Source: Flammeovirgaceae bacterium UBA6059 (GTDB lineage: Bacteria > Bacteroidota > Bacteroidia > Cytophagales > Cyclobacteriaceae). Taken from it: a DNA stretch of 64,000 nt. The translations under genes and the position numbers were made by a program. The notes under the pieces are model-generated. The model was given only the letters and a program-made list of their open reading frames with translations, was not told the DNA's origin and did not search any database. Shown piece by piece: positions 33,116 through 42,083 of the stretch. The stretch spans positions 62,001 to 126,000 of the forward strand of contig DIYH01000002.1 of NCBI GenBank assembly GCA_002435755.1. The letters are read 5' to 3'. Every line of letters begins with the position of its first letter. Positions within the stretch are counted from its first letter, which is position 1.

Positions 33116-33559
33116 ATGTCAGGAGTCAACAAAGTCATTTTAGTGGGCAATTTAGGTAAGGATCCGGAGGTGCGTCATCTGGATAATGGCCGTGCGGTAG
33201 CCAACTTCTCCTTAGCGACAAGTGAGGTTTACAAAAACCGTGAAGGCGAGCGTGTGACCAACACTGAGTGGCACAATGTAGTGTTGTGGACTCCTTTGGC
33301 TGAAGTTGCCGAGCGCTTTCTTAAAAAAGGAGGCCAGGTATACATTGAAGGTAAATTAACCAATCGATCATACGATGATAAGGATGGTAACAAACGATAC
33401 ATCACTGAGGTGGTGGGCAGAGAAATGACACTTCTCGGTCGTGCTGGTGATGGCCCTCAATCTGACGGTGGCCCCTCTGCTCCTTCGAGCGACTCTACCA
33501 GTACTCCCGCTGCGCCAGTAGAAACCAACGAAACGGACATTGATGATCTTCCGTTTTAA
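33116..33559 (+). CDS. ssb: Single-stranded DNA-binding protein
   Basis: The 147-residue OB-fold protein contains VNKVILVGNLGKDPEVRHL and the strand/loop region NTEWHNVVLWTPLAEVAERFL, which bind ssDNA as tetramers. A disordered Ser/Pro/Gly linker follows. The acidic tip DIDDLPF recruits repair and replication proteins (here RecG and others could be partners). It sits between mutY and gldE, a gene order I recall as common in Bacteroidota. Confidence 0.96.
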   Translation: MSGVNKVILVGNLGKDPEVRHLDNGRAVANFSLATSEVYKNREGERVTNTEWHNVVLWTPLAEVAERFLKKGGQVYIEGKLTNRSYDDKDGNKRYITEVVGREMTLLGRAGDGPQSDGGPSAPSSDSTSTPAAPVETNETDIDDLPF

Positions 33560-33582
33560 TTGTTTAATCAACTTTTAGTTTA

Positions 33583-34935
33583 TTGGAACCCGACCCTGGT
33601 GAACCCCTTACGGCAAGTCTGCTGCTCCTAGCGCAACTGCCTTTCTATTTTCTCTCCGGTTCTTTCTTTTTAGTGCTTCTAATTCTCTCTGGCCTCATTT
33701 CTGGCTCAGAGGTAGCTTTTTTTTCTCTTTCGCAGGACGAAATAGCGAGATGCAAAAGCTCTGCCAATCCGGCTGAGAAAAGCATAGCAACACTCCTGAT
33801 GCATCCACAGAAGCTATTGGCTACTATACTTGTGCTCAATAACCTGGTCAATATCTCCATTGTAACATTATCCGCTTTTGTGACATGGCAGTTGACCGGC
33901 ACCACAGAACCTGAGGGTACAATTCTCGTACTCCTTTCGATTATCATTACTGGATTCATCGTCTATTTTGGCGAGATCATTCCCAAGGTCTACGCAAACC
34001 AAAATCGTATTCAGTTTGCCAGGTTCTCAAGTACACTGCTCAATGTGTCTTATAGTTTGCTAAGCCCATTGACCTGGTTTTTACTGGGTATTGGCAATAT
34101 GATCGAGAGGAGAATCGAACGCAAGGGATACAATGTGAGCGTTGAGCAACTCAATGAAGCGCTTGAACTTACAGCGGAAAAGGAAGCAACCGAAGAAGAA
34201 AAAGGCATACTCAAGGGCATTGTAAACTTCGGCACGCTATCAGTAAAGCAAGTCATGAAGTCGAGAGTGGACATCACCGCATTTGACATGGAGACCGACT
34301 TTCATGAATTGATGGACCAAATCAACAAGACGGGCTATAGTCGACTACCCATATACAATGAGACTGTTGATAAGATCGAAGGTATACTCTATATCAAGGA
34401 CTTATTACCTTACTTGGAACAAGAGGAAGACTTTAATTGGCAGGCTTTACTCCGGCCTGCTTTCTTCGTACCCGAAAGCAAAAAAATTGATAGCCTTTTC
34501 AAAGACTTTCAGGAGAAGAGGGTTCACATGGCGATAGTCGTAGATGAATATGGTGGAACATCTGGTCTTGTTACTCTTGAAGATATCATCGAAGAAATCG
34601 TAGGCGAGATCAATGACGAATTCGATGAGGAAAATGAAATCGCCTACAATAAACTAGACAGCAACACCTACATATTTGAGGGAAAGACCTCACTCAACGA
34701 TTTTTGCAAAATTATTGATGAAGACATTTCGTTGTTCGAGAAAGTAAAAGGTGAAAGTGAGTCACTCGGAGGCCTCTTGCTGGAGATCAATTCGAAATTG
34801 CCCAACTCAGGTGATAAGATTAAATTCGATAGATTTGTTTTTACGGTAGTAGCTGTTGATCAAAGAAGAATTAAGCGTGTCAGAGTTTTTGTCAGCCCTC
34901 AAACCAAAGAGCTGCATTCCAATTTTACAGACTAG
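33583..34935 (+). CDS. gldE: Gliding motility-associated protein GldE (DUF21/CBS/CorC)
   Basis: The 450-residue membrane protein of the hemolysin/CNNM family has an N-terminal DUF21 region with about four transmembrane helices (LSGSFFLVLLILSGLISGSE; TILVLLSIIITGFIVYFGEI). Two CBS domains occupy about residues 210-340 (MKSRVDITAF; IVVDEYGGTSGLVTLEDIIEE), followed by a C-terminal CorC/HlyC domain. The start is TTG at 33583, 23 nt after ssb, with no earlier ATG. GldE is linked to gliding by suppressor genetics with GldB in Flavobacterium. CNNM relatives handle Mg2+. Its last 80 nt overlap the annotated start of gldD. Confidence 0.93.
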   Translation: MEPDPGEPLTASLLLLAQLPFYFLSGSFFLVLLILSGLISGSEVAFFSLSQDEIARCKSSANPAEKSIATLLMHPQKLLATILVLNNLVNISIVTLSAFVTWQLTGTTEPEGTILVLLSIIITGFIVYFGEIIPKVYANQNRIQFARFSSTLLNVSYSLLSPLTWFLLGIGNMIERRIERKGYNVSVEQLNEALELTAEKEATEEEKGILKGIVNFGTLSVKQVMKSRVDITAFDMETDFHELMDQINKTGYSRLPIYNETVDKIEGILYIKDLLPYLEQEEDFNWQALLRPAFFVPESKKIDSLFKDFQEKRVHMAIVVDEYGGTSGLVTLEDIIEEIVGEINDEFDEENEIAYNKLDSNTYIFEGKTSLNDFCKIIDEDISLFEKVKGESESLGGLLLEINSKLPNSGDKIKFDRFVFTVVAVDQRRIKRVRVFVSPQTKELHSNFTD

Positions 34936-35518
34936 TTGTTTATTGCTTTTGGGAGCGTGGTTTACAAGTTGTTCTTCTGACTTTGTCCCTAAACCTAAAG
35001 GCTATAACCGTATTGAGCTACCTGCTCACGAATACCTGGCCATTCCTGATACGTTTCCTTATCAGTTTCAAGCATCTAAGCATGCCGTTTTGTTGAGGGA
35101 TTCATCCTGGATTAGCGAGCGCTATTGGGTAGATATTCATTATCCGGAGCTTGGAGCTAACATCCAGGTGACCTACAAGCCTGTGAAGAGCAAGCAGGAC
35201 CTGCTGGAAGGTTACCTCAACGACTCTTATAAACTCACTAGTCAGCACAATGTCAAGGCCTACGCCATCGAAGAGAGTATTGTAGCTCTGAAAAATGGCA
35301 ATGTAGCTTCCGTATCCGAATTGGAAGGAGAAGTGCCAACACAGTTTCAGTTTCATGTGACTGACTCTACGCGTAATTTTATAAGGGGTGCGCTCTACTT
35401 CAAGACCGCTACTAAAAATGACTCACTAGCCCCGGTAATCGAATATCTCAAACTTGATATTATCCACCTTCTGAATACTCTGGAGTGGAAAAATGATTTC
35501 CCGTTAGAAATTGACTGA
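34856..35518 (+). CDS. gldD: Gliding motility lipoprotein GldD
   Basis: The product is a lipoprotein of up to 220 residues with the attachment Cys in LLLLGAWFTSCSSDF, then PKPKGYNRIELPAHEY, typical of GldD. The rest (YWVDIHYPELGANIQVTYKP; GALYFKTATKND) fits the family. GldD is needed for gliding and for type IX secretion in Flavobacterium. The exact start is unsettled. ATG at 34856 overlaps gldE by 80 nt, while TTG at 34889 would give a shorter, more signal-like N-terminus. It continues the mutY-ssb-gldE-gldD run and is followed 8 nt later by recG. Confidence 0.9.
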   Translation: MIKEELSVSEFLSALKPKSCIPILQTSCLLLLGAWFTSCSSDFVPKPKGYNRIELPAHEYLAIPDTFPYQFQASKHAVLLRDSSWISERYWVDIHYPELGANIQVTYKPVKSKQDLLEGYLNDSYKLTSQHNVKAYAIEESIVALKNGNVASVSELEGEVPTQFQFHVTDSTRNFIRGALYFKTATKNDSLAPVIEYLKLDIIHLLNTLEWKNDFPLEID

Positions 35519-35526
35519 CTGGTCTA

Positions 35527-37620
35527 ATGTCCAGATTTTTTTCGACAAAGATCGAATTTCTCAAAGGAGTAGGCCCTCAGAGAGCAGCTCTTCTCAGTAA
35601 AGAATTGGAAATCTTTACCTATGCTGACCTCATTCAACATTATCCATTCAGGTATGAAGATCGAACTCAGTTTCATACTATCGATCAGGTACACGAAGAC
35701 ATGCCTTTCATCCAGATCAAGGGATCGGTCAGGCATATTGAGACAATTGGCGCAGGTAGGAAGAAGCGCCTAGTGGCTCATCTCAAAGATGACACTGATG
35801 AAATTGAGTTAACATGGTTCAAGGGTATTCCCTGGGCGCTGAAGCGCATTAGTCCGGGAACAGAGTATGTGGTGTTCGGAAAGCCGAATAAGTATGGTAA
35901 GAAATACTCAATTGCACATCCTGAAATTGAACCAGTAACTTCCGCTAACCTCAAAGGAGGTTACTTGCAACCGGTGTATCCCACTACAGAAAAGCTAAAG
36001 GCCCGCTACCTGGACAGTCGTGCGATTAGTAAGCTCATAAAAGCACTACTGGTACAAGCGGTGGATCGCTTCGAAGAAAACTTATCCAGCAGGCTTGTTG
36101 AAGACCTTAAGCTCATGGATAAGCGTTCGGCCATGATCCATATTCACTTCCCGAAGAACAATCAAACCCTTCAAAAAGCACGGTTCAGACTCAAATTTGA
36201 AGAGCTCTTTTATACACAGGTAAGACTACTTAATCTCAAGATATCCCGGATCGAAAAATACAGGGGCATTGTCCTGAATGATTCCAAACTCCTCACTACT
36301 TTTTACAACGAACATCTGCCTTTCGATCTGACAGGAGCTCAGAAGCGGGTCATCAAAGAGTGCTATCGAGATTTCAGGTCCGGAAGGCAAATGAACCGAC
36401 TGGTACAGGGAGATGTAGGAAGTGGTAAAACGATAGTGGCATTTATCTGTATGCTCATCGCGATAGGAAGTGACACTCAAGCGGCATTAATGGCCCCTAC
36501 TGAAATATTAGCCGAGCAGCACCTCAATGGTCTTCAACCATTTTGTGAAGCCATGGGCTTGAAAATCGCAAGGCTTACCGGCTCATCTAAAAAGTCGGAA
36601 CGTATCAAGATACATGAGGAACTGCTTAGCGGTGAGCTCAACATTCTGGTAGGTACTCATGCATTGCTGGAAGATGTGGTGAAGTTCAAAAGACTTGGGC
36701 TCGCAGTAATTGACGAACAACACCGCTTTGGCGTAGCACAGCGCGCCAAGCTTTGGAACAAAAATCAAGCGTCCTTTCCTCACGTGCTGGTAATGACCGC
36801 CACACCAATTCCCAGAACACTGGCCATGACGCTTTACGGTGATCTTGACATCTCTCAGATTGACGAGCTTCCTTCCGGTAGGAAACCTATTAAGACCACC
36901 CATCAGTACGATGCGCAACGGCTCAAAGTCTTTGGGTTTGTCAAAGACCAAATTGAGCAAGGCCGCCAGGTCTACATAGTCTATCCACTTATCGAAGAGT
37001 CGGCCAACATGGACTACAAAGACCTGATGGATGGTTTTGAAAGTGTGGCTCGAGCGTTTACTGATATTCCATTGAGTATTGTTCACGGTCGTATGAAGCC
37101 TGCTGACAAAGACTTTGAAATGCAGCGGTTCGTAAAAGGTGAGACCAAGATCATGGTGGCAACTACAGTTATCGAAGTAGGGGTTAACGTGCCTAACGCC
37201 TCAGTCATGATCATAGAAAATGCTGAGCGTTTCGGACTTGCTCAACTACATCAGCTTCGTGGACGAGTAGGCCGTGGCGCGGACCAGTCTTACTGTATAT
37301 TGATGACCGATTACAAACTAAGCAAAGAAGCAAAAATCAGGCTTGAGACCATGGTGCAAACTACTGATGGTTTTGAAATCGCTGATATTGACCTTAAGCT
37401 TCGGGGACCAGGTGACCTGACAGGCACACAGCAAAGTGGTCTAATGGACCTGCTAATCTCCGATCTGAGTAAGGATGGGGAAATCCTAGGACTAGCTCGT
37501 GAGAAAGCAATTGCTTTGCTAGAAGCTGATCCTCAACTCGACCTACCGGAAAATAAGCCCATCAAGCGTCACATCAATTCATTGACCCAAAATGTGATCA
37601 ATTGGTCAAAAATTAGCTAG
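35527..37620 (+). CDS. recG: ATP-dependent DNA helicase RecG
   Basis: The 697-residue branch-migration helicase remodels stalled forks. The N-terminal wedge/OB domain runs from about 1 to 260 (FIQIKGSVRHIETIGAGRKK). Walker A is QGDVGSGKTIVAF near residue 300. The DEQH box is AVIDEQHRFGVAQRAKLW, motif III is MTATPIPRTLAMTL, and motif VI is QLRGRVGRG. Length is normal for RecG. It starts 8 nt after gldD and ends inside the last bases of the convergent LytTR gene (8-nt overlap). Confidence 0.97.
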   Translation: MSRFFSTKIEFLKGVGPQRAALLSKELEIFTYADLIQHYPFRYEDRTQFHTIDQVHEDMPFIQIKGSVRHIETIGAGRKKRLVAHLKDDTDEIELTWFKGIPWALKRISPGTEYVVFGKPNKYGKKYSIAHPEIEPVTSANLKGGYLQPVYPTTEKLKARYLDSRAISKLIKALLVQAVDRFEENLSSRLVEDLKLMDKRSAMIHIHFPKNNQTLQKARFRLKFEELFYTQVRLLNLKISRIEKYRGIVLNDSKLLTTFYNEHLPFDLTGAQKRVIKECYRDFRSGRQMNRLVQGDVGSGKTIVAFICMLIAIGSDTQAALMAPTEILAEQHLNGLQPFCEAMGLKIARLTGSSKKSERIKIHEELLSGELNILVGTHALLEDVVKFKRLGLAVIDEQHRFGVAQRAKLWNKNQASFPHVLVMTATPIPRTLAMTLYGDLDISQIDELPSGRKPIKTTHQYDAQRLKVFGFVKDQIEQGRQVYIVYPLIEESANMDYKDLMDGFESVARAFTDIPLSIVHGRMKPADKDFEMQRFVKGETKIMVATTVIEVGVNVPNASVMIIENAERFGLAQLHQLRGRVGRGADQSYCILMTDYKLSKEAKIRLETMVQTTDGFEIADIDLKLRGPGDLTGTQQSGLMDLLISDLSKDGEILGLAREKAIALLEADPQLDLPENKPIKRHINSLTQNVINWSKIS

Positions 37621-38389
37621 TACCTCCAAACCATAATTTAAAGGCATTTACTCGGTCTCTGCTCACAATTATTTCTTCTGAGAGCTGGGCGCTGACGGAT
37701 ACTTTAAGTCTGCTATTGGAGTAGACCAGCACATCTTGGATAGCATCAATGCTTACAATAAATGTGCGGTTGGCTCTGAAAAACAGTGCAGGATCGAGCA
37801 TCTGCTCCAACGACTCCATTTTGTAGTCAACGGTATACTTTGCACCTTCTTTAGTAATCAAATAGACAATACGTCCATCCGCGTAGAGTACGGCAATATT
37901 CGCAGTTGGTACAGATCGAATATGCTCACCCACCTTTACAAGAAAGCGATCTTTGTACTTCTTGCCACCCTGAAGTTGATGAAACAAGCTTTCGATTGCC
38001 GAACTGTCCATTGATGGTTTGCTGAAATTCTCCTTAAGAGCATTCCATTTTGATAGGCTTTTCTCGAGACCTTCTTCGGTCAGAGGCTTGAGCAAGTAGT
38101 CAATTCCATTTGATTTAAATGCATCAATAGCGTACTGATTATAGGCTGTGATAAAAATGACCGGTACTTTGACCTCCACTTGTTCAAATATCTTGAAACT
38201 CAGTCCATCGGTAAGTTGTATGTCCATAAAAATCAGATCTAGCTGACTTTGATACTGAGTTATTAACTCCACACCCTTTTTGATGCTTGTACCGATTCCC
38301 ATCACCTTGGCTGAATCTTCGATCTCTCCAAGCAATCGCTGAAGTTTGTCAGCAGCCGGCTTTTCGTCTTCAATAATTAATACGTTCAT
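37613..38389 (-). CDS. LytTR response regulator
   Basis: The 258-residue transcription regulator has a receiver domain at residues 1-120: Glu7-Asp8 acidic pocket, phospho-acceptor Asp56 in IFMDIQLTDG, and the conserved Lys in DYLLKPL. The C-terminal LytTR DNA-binding domain runs from about 150 to 258 (FLVKVGEHIRSVPTANI; LFFRANRTFIVSIDAI). It is the last gene of a minus-strand group with two LytS-like genes and the ISSSSE-repeat gene, 10 nt after the pseudokinase. It probably receives phosphate from the LytS-type kinase at 39446-40435. Confidence 0.93.
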   Translation of the reverse strand: MNVLIIEDEKPAADKLQRLLGEIEDSAKVMGIGTSIKKGVELITQYQSQLDLIFMDIQLTDGLSFKIFEQVEVKVPVIFITAYNQYAIDAFKSNGIDYLLKPLTEEGLEKSLSKWNALKENFSKPSMDSSAIESLFHQLQGGKKYKDRFLVKVGEHIRSVPTANIAVLYADGRIVYLITKEGAKYTVDYKMESLEQMLDPALFFRANRTFIVSIDAIQDVLVYSNSRLKVSVSAQLSEEIIVSRDRVNAFKLWFGGTS

Positions 38390-38399
38390 TCTATTGGGG

Positions 38400-39449
38400 T
38401 TATGCAGCCTGCACGCGAAGGAGCGGTATTTTGATGAATGTCTGTTCTCCTGCTTTCACATTGACGAATGGCTTACTGGTAAAATATTCGTAAGCCCTAA
38501 CTAACATGTCTGCCCGATCTTCCATTTCTTCACTTTTGACAAAGCGCTCATTAAGGTTTGCCTCAAAAACAAGATAGTCGTCAGTGTCGTCGATATAACA
38601 TCTGATTCGCAGCGGGCGCTCCTTCGATATGATGGTCTTTCTGGTAAGTAACTCTACCACGGTTGCTAGTGTATTCGTTACCACCAAATGCTCAGTATCT
38701 ACAGGTCCTATTTGATTGTCAATCTTGATCGAGTGATCGTACTGATGGTTAAAAAGAAAAGCAAGGCTTTCTAAAGTAGGAAGCTCTTGGTCTAGCGGCT
38801 TTAACTCTTCCTGCCGATTTTCAAGCACATATCGATAGCGTTCCGATAGGTGATAGATAAACTTGTCAGCAAGCTTATGGTCTCGATAAAGCAGAATCAG
38901 GAACTGCTCCATACTCTCATAAAAGAAGGTCGGATTGATGTTGTTCTTGAATGTCTGCACTTGAAAATCTAGGTTTTGCCTGAGTAACTCTTCCTGCTTG
39001 ATCTTCTGGGTATTCTGAGAGTTGAGTAATACAATGGACAAATGGATAGCGTTGAACAGCAGTGTGAAAACAGCAAAAATCGATAAGAAAGCCATTAACT
39101 CGGTATCAAATCCACCCCATCGATATCCGATCAAATAGATGAAATATGCACTCAGCGATCCACCAATGATCAGCACAACACAAACTAGCGAACCCAATGT
39201 CTGAATTACGAATCGTGTGCCGTCTATCTGGCTAGGCAAGTATCGATTAAAGAGCCAAATCCAAAGCCTGATAATCTCATTGAGCAAAAACGAAAGGATC
39301 ATGCAGAGGTACATCTCCGTGTTGACAAAATTGCCGAGTAGCTCGACCACATTGTCAAAAACCATGAGTAACAGCACGTAGACTAAAAAGCCCTGAATGA
39401 CAGGCCAAAGCAGGCGAAATTTCCAATCATGTATGTATTGTGCATTCAT
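38400..39449 (-). CDS. Degenerate LytS-type sensor kinase (pseudokinase)
   Basis: The 349-residue protein has four to five N-terminal transmembrane helices and a soluble part aligned with the His_kinase (LytS) family. The diagnostic NPHFLFNSLN has become NPTFFYESME, so the phospho-accepting His is Thr174. The expected ATP-site asparagine box (EN(A/V)xKHN) is replaced by VVELLTRKT, and the glycine box is absent. It therefore should not autophosphorylate. It starts inside the stop codon of the intact kinase gene (ATGA, 4 nt) and is followed by the LytTR gene. This suggests a regulatory or dimer-partner role for the intact kinase. Confidence 0.8.
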   Translation of the reverse strand: MNAQYIHDWKFRLLWPVIQGFLVYVLLLMVFDNVVELLGNFVNTEMYLCMILSFLLNEIIRLWIWLFNRYLPSQIDGTRFVIQTLGSLVCVVLIIGGSLSAYFIYLIGYRWGGFDTELMAFLSIFAVFTLLFNAIHLSIVLLNSQNTQKIKQEELLRQNLDFQVQTFKNNINPTFFYESMEQFLILLYRDHKLADKFIYHLSERYRYVLENRQEELKPLDQELPTLESLAFLFNHQYDHSIKIDNQIGPVDTEHLVVTNTLATVVELLTRKTIISKERPLRIRCYIDDTDDYLVFEANLNERFVKSEEMEDRADMLVRAYEYFTSKPFVNVKAGEQTFIKIPLLRVQAA

Positions 39450-40435
39450 GCGACTACTGGTTTGGGTAAGATCGGGAGTGTCACCTGGAAAACCTGATGA
39501 TTGGATATCAACACGGGTTCGTTGGTAAAGAAGCCATAGCGCTTCTTGATATTATCAAGACCGATACGGAATGAATCAACGAGCTCGTCTTTTTGGCGGT
39601 TCTCATTCTTGACGATGAGGTTACCATTTTGATCCGTATCGATGGTTACTACTAGTGGCTCATCAGCTGAGAAATAATTGTGTTTTACTGCATTCTCTAT
39701 TAAGATCTGAAGAGTCAACGGTGGTATCTGATTGTCCATAATCGACTGATCAATATTGATAGTCGTAGTAATTGACTCATCAAACCGTACCCGAATGAGG
39801 TACATGTAGGCTTTAACAAAGTCGAGTTCCGCCTTAATGCTGACAAGCTTTACATTCCTGGATTGAATGATATACTGGTAGGTCTCAACTAATCTTCTAG
39901 CAAATTGCTCCGCTGGTTTGGGGTTGTCACTGATCAGTGATGAAATGGTGTTTAGACTATTGAACAAATAATGGGGACTCAACTGTGTCCTCAGCGCTTC
40001 ATACTGCAGTTCTAATTGTTCTCTTTGTAGCTGTATATTCTCTATCTGGCCTCTAGAATAGTAATTGAACGAATAAATCGTAAAGTCCACTACAGCTGTT
40101 AGCAGTACTAAAAAGAAACTCACTATACCGTACTTAAGCACTAGATCGATAGGTGCTTCATAGATTTGGAAGGCAATCCATGGGCCAACGAAAAGCATTG
40201 AAAATTGCAGTAATATGCCAAGAGCGAATCTTGTTTTGAACTGTGACTTCCAGCTAACCTTGGTATCAATTTTTGCAGCAACTATTCTCCAGAGTACGTC
40301 GATCAGTGCAACATACAACCCACCTGCTGTTGCTCTATAGAAATCAAAAACCGTAAAGTCTGCTGAGCCCCACTGTATGTAGTAGTAAAGGCTCAAGCCC
40401 AATAGAAACGATATGCCTGTTCGCACTGCTCTCAA
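39446..40435 (-). CDS. LytS-type sensor histidine kinase
   Basis: The 329-residue membrane kinase has about four N-terminal hydrophobic helices. The DHp-like motif LSPHYLFNSLN puts the phospho-His at 155. The N box is ENAVKHN (Asn248) and the G box is IGLDNIKKRYGFF. It would phosphorylate the LytTR regulator two genes downstream. The upstream ISSSSE-repeat gene and the downstream pseudokinase gene each overlap it by 4 nt, so the three are translated as a unit. No periplasmic sensor domain is visible in the kinase itself. The signal could come from the membrane helices or from the exported repeat protein. Confidence 0.9.
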   Translation of the reverse strand: MRAVRTGISFLLGLSLYYYIQWGSADFTVFDFYRATAGGLYVALIDVLWRIVAAKIDTKVSWKSQFKTRFALGILLQFSMLFVGPWIAFQIYEAPIDLVLKYGIVSFFLVLLTAVVDFTIYSFNYYSRGQIENIQLQREQLELQYEALRTQLSPHYLFNSLNTISSLISDNPKPAEQFARRLVETYQYIIQSRNVKLVSIKAELDFVKAYMYLIRVRFDESITTTINIDQSIMDNQIPPLTLQILIENAVKHNYFSADEPLVVTIDTDQNGNLIVKNENRQKDELVDSFRIGLDNIKKRYGFFTNEPVLISNHQVFQVTLPILPKPVVA

Positions 40436-42003
40436 AGCTTCTCTATCACCCTACGATATTCTGAATCTGAAGAGATATTTCTGGCCGCTTTTTTAAAGTC
40501 TTCCTTAAGCTCAGGGTATTCCGGTAGGAACTCGGCTACTTCAATCAAAACTGAGGCAAGCTCACTGCTGGAAGATATATTGCCACTGGTCTCCATAACG
40601 CCCATCAGTAAAGGCACTGTGACATCCGTCTTCTTAACAATACCGCGTAATAATGAGCCTTGTTCTGAAGAGGAGCTTATCGAACCTACAGCTTCGAAAT
40701 ACGCGTTGAGCACTTCTTGATTTTCAGTGTTGATATTGTCAATGACGTTACGCAGCACAGACCCTTTTTCACTACTGGAGGAAATCTCCTGACTGGTATT
40801 GAGTAATAAAATGACTGACTTATCAGAAAGGCTGGCATCATTGATAGCCGTGCGCAATACAGAGCCTTGTTCTGAGCTGGAACTTATTGATCTGACCGCA
40901 TACACATAGGCTGTTGTTAATGGTTCGTTAAACTGATCAAGTTGTTCGGCAGCTAATCGCATTATATGCCCTTTTTCAGAGCTACTACTAATAGACTCTA
41001 CAGCTTCAAACAAGCCGATCATACTTCGCTCATCGAGCTCTTTTTGTTGAAGTAGGTTAGACAATACGGACCCTTGCTCAGATGAAGAAGATATGGCTTC
41101 CACTGCTCTAAAGTATGCCCGTTGGGTAGTTTCATCTTCAAGGTAGCGCGTGTTGAAGGCCCTCAACACTGATCCCTGCTCAGATGACGATGAAATACGA
41201 CTGGTAGTTCGCAACATTTCCGGGTACAATGCCTTAGGGATACGTTCGTCATTCAAAACTTTTCGGAGTGTTTCACCCTTTTCTGAGCTACTTGAGATCA
41301 TATCAACAGCTCTGAAAAACTCATCTCCGCTTACGTCATTGGAAAGAAACTTATAAGCATATTGTCGAAGGATAGAGCCTTTGGATGATGAAGAGCTAAT
41401 CGTTTTGCCAATGGATCTTACTATCTCAGCCAGGTCATTGCCTGTCAGTCCTTTACGCTCGAGGAGATACGCGTAGTATGTCGCCTGGCTACTGGACGAA
41501 GATATTTGGTCGATCTCACGTAGTACAGCACCAACTCCTCCCCTCTCAAAAAAACGGTTGATCCGATCCAAGGCAGCTACATCTGAAGACCGAATAACTT
41601 CTAGTAGTACATCTTCTAAAAATTGCTTCCCATCCGGATCGTAGGACACTTCACGACGGTTTTCACGGTAGGTATACTGAAGACTACCATTCACATCGCT
41701 CTCTATGAGTAGTTCGCGTTTGCTCCCAAAGGCTTTTTTGCTGATCTCAATGTATCCTCCCGAGGTGATGTAGGTGATCTCCTTGTCGTCATCAGTCACT
41801 TTAATGTTGCCTTTATATTTGACCTTAAGGGCATAGACCGTGCCGATCATTCTGATTTCAGAGCTGATACTTCGTTCTCGAAGTGTATCCGACCCCATTT
41901 CTTTTGCTTCTACACCTGTAAATACAAGAAGGATGCTGAGTAATGTCCACATGATGAATTTGTTATTTTTGACCAGTACAAAAATTGACATTAAGCACAT
42001 CAT
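40432..42003 (-). CDS. Exported protein with eleven ISSSSE 34-residue repeats
   Basis: The 523-residue product has a signal peptide (core MWTLLSILLVFTGVEA; start at ATG 42003, 41991 or 41952). A beta-rich N-terminal domain of about 100 residues (KVKYKGNIKVTDDDKEITYI, then KKAFGSKRELLIESD) is followed by eleven repeats of 34-35 residues. These open ISSSSE(K/Q)GSVLR and continue with an amphipathic helix ending in a helix of type YFRAVE. The layout predicts a TPR/HEAT-like alpha superhelix. I recall related SDYEKxRVL repeats in other Bacteroidota signalling or peptidase proteins. It overlaps the LytS-type kinase gene by 4 nt, so an extracytoplasmic sensor or partner role is a reasonable guess. 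Confidence 0.75.
   Translation of the reverse strand: MMCLMSIFVLVKNNKFIMWTLLSILLVFTGVEAKEMGSDTLRERSISSEIRMIGTVYALKVKYKGNIKVTDDDKEITYITSGGYIEISKKAFGSKRELLIESDVNGSLQYTYRENRREVSYDPDGKQFLEDVLLEVIRSSDVAALDRINRFFERGGVGAVLREIDQISSSSSQATYYAYLLERKGLTGNDLAEIVRSIGKTISSSSSKGSILRQYAYKFLSNDVSGDEFFRAVDMISSSSEKGETLRKVLNDERIPKALYPEMLRTTSRISSSSEQGSVLRAFNTRYLEDETTQRAYFRAVEAISSSSEQGSVLSNLLQQKELDERSMIGLFEAVESISSSSEKGHIMRLAAEQLDQFNEPLTTAYVYAVRSISSSSEQGSVLRTAINDASLSDKSVILLLNTSQEISSSSEKGSVLRNVIDNINTENQEVLNAYFEAVGSISSSSEQGSLLRGIVKKTDVTVPLLMGVMETSGNISSSSELASVLIEVAEFLPEYPELKEDFKKAARNISSDSEYRRVIEKL
40435..41505 (-). repeat. Eleven tandem 34-35-residue ISSSSE protein repeats
   Basis: The repeats are conserved at protein level (ISSSSE, then GSVLR in most copies). 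The DNA also shows recurring blocks on the plus strand such as TTCTGAGCTGGAACTTAT and TTCAGAGCTACTACTAAT. The last copy is degenerate (ISSDSEYRRVIEKL), like a capping repeat. Copy spacing alternates between 34 and 35 residues. Confidence 0.88.
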
Positions 42004-42083
42004 ATTAAATCATAATGTAGCGAATCGTTGTTATTGAGTCATCAATTTCGCTATTCATTACACCAATCAAAAAAATCATCAAC

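Noticed and set aside
36583..37086. Open frame of 167 codons on the minus strand
   Set aside because: It is antisense to the helicase motifs of recG and shows no family pattern.
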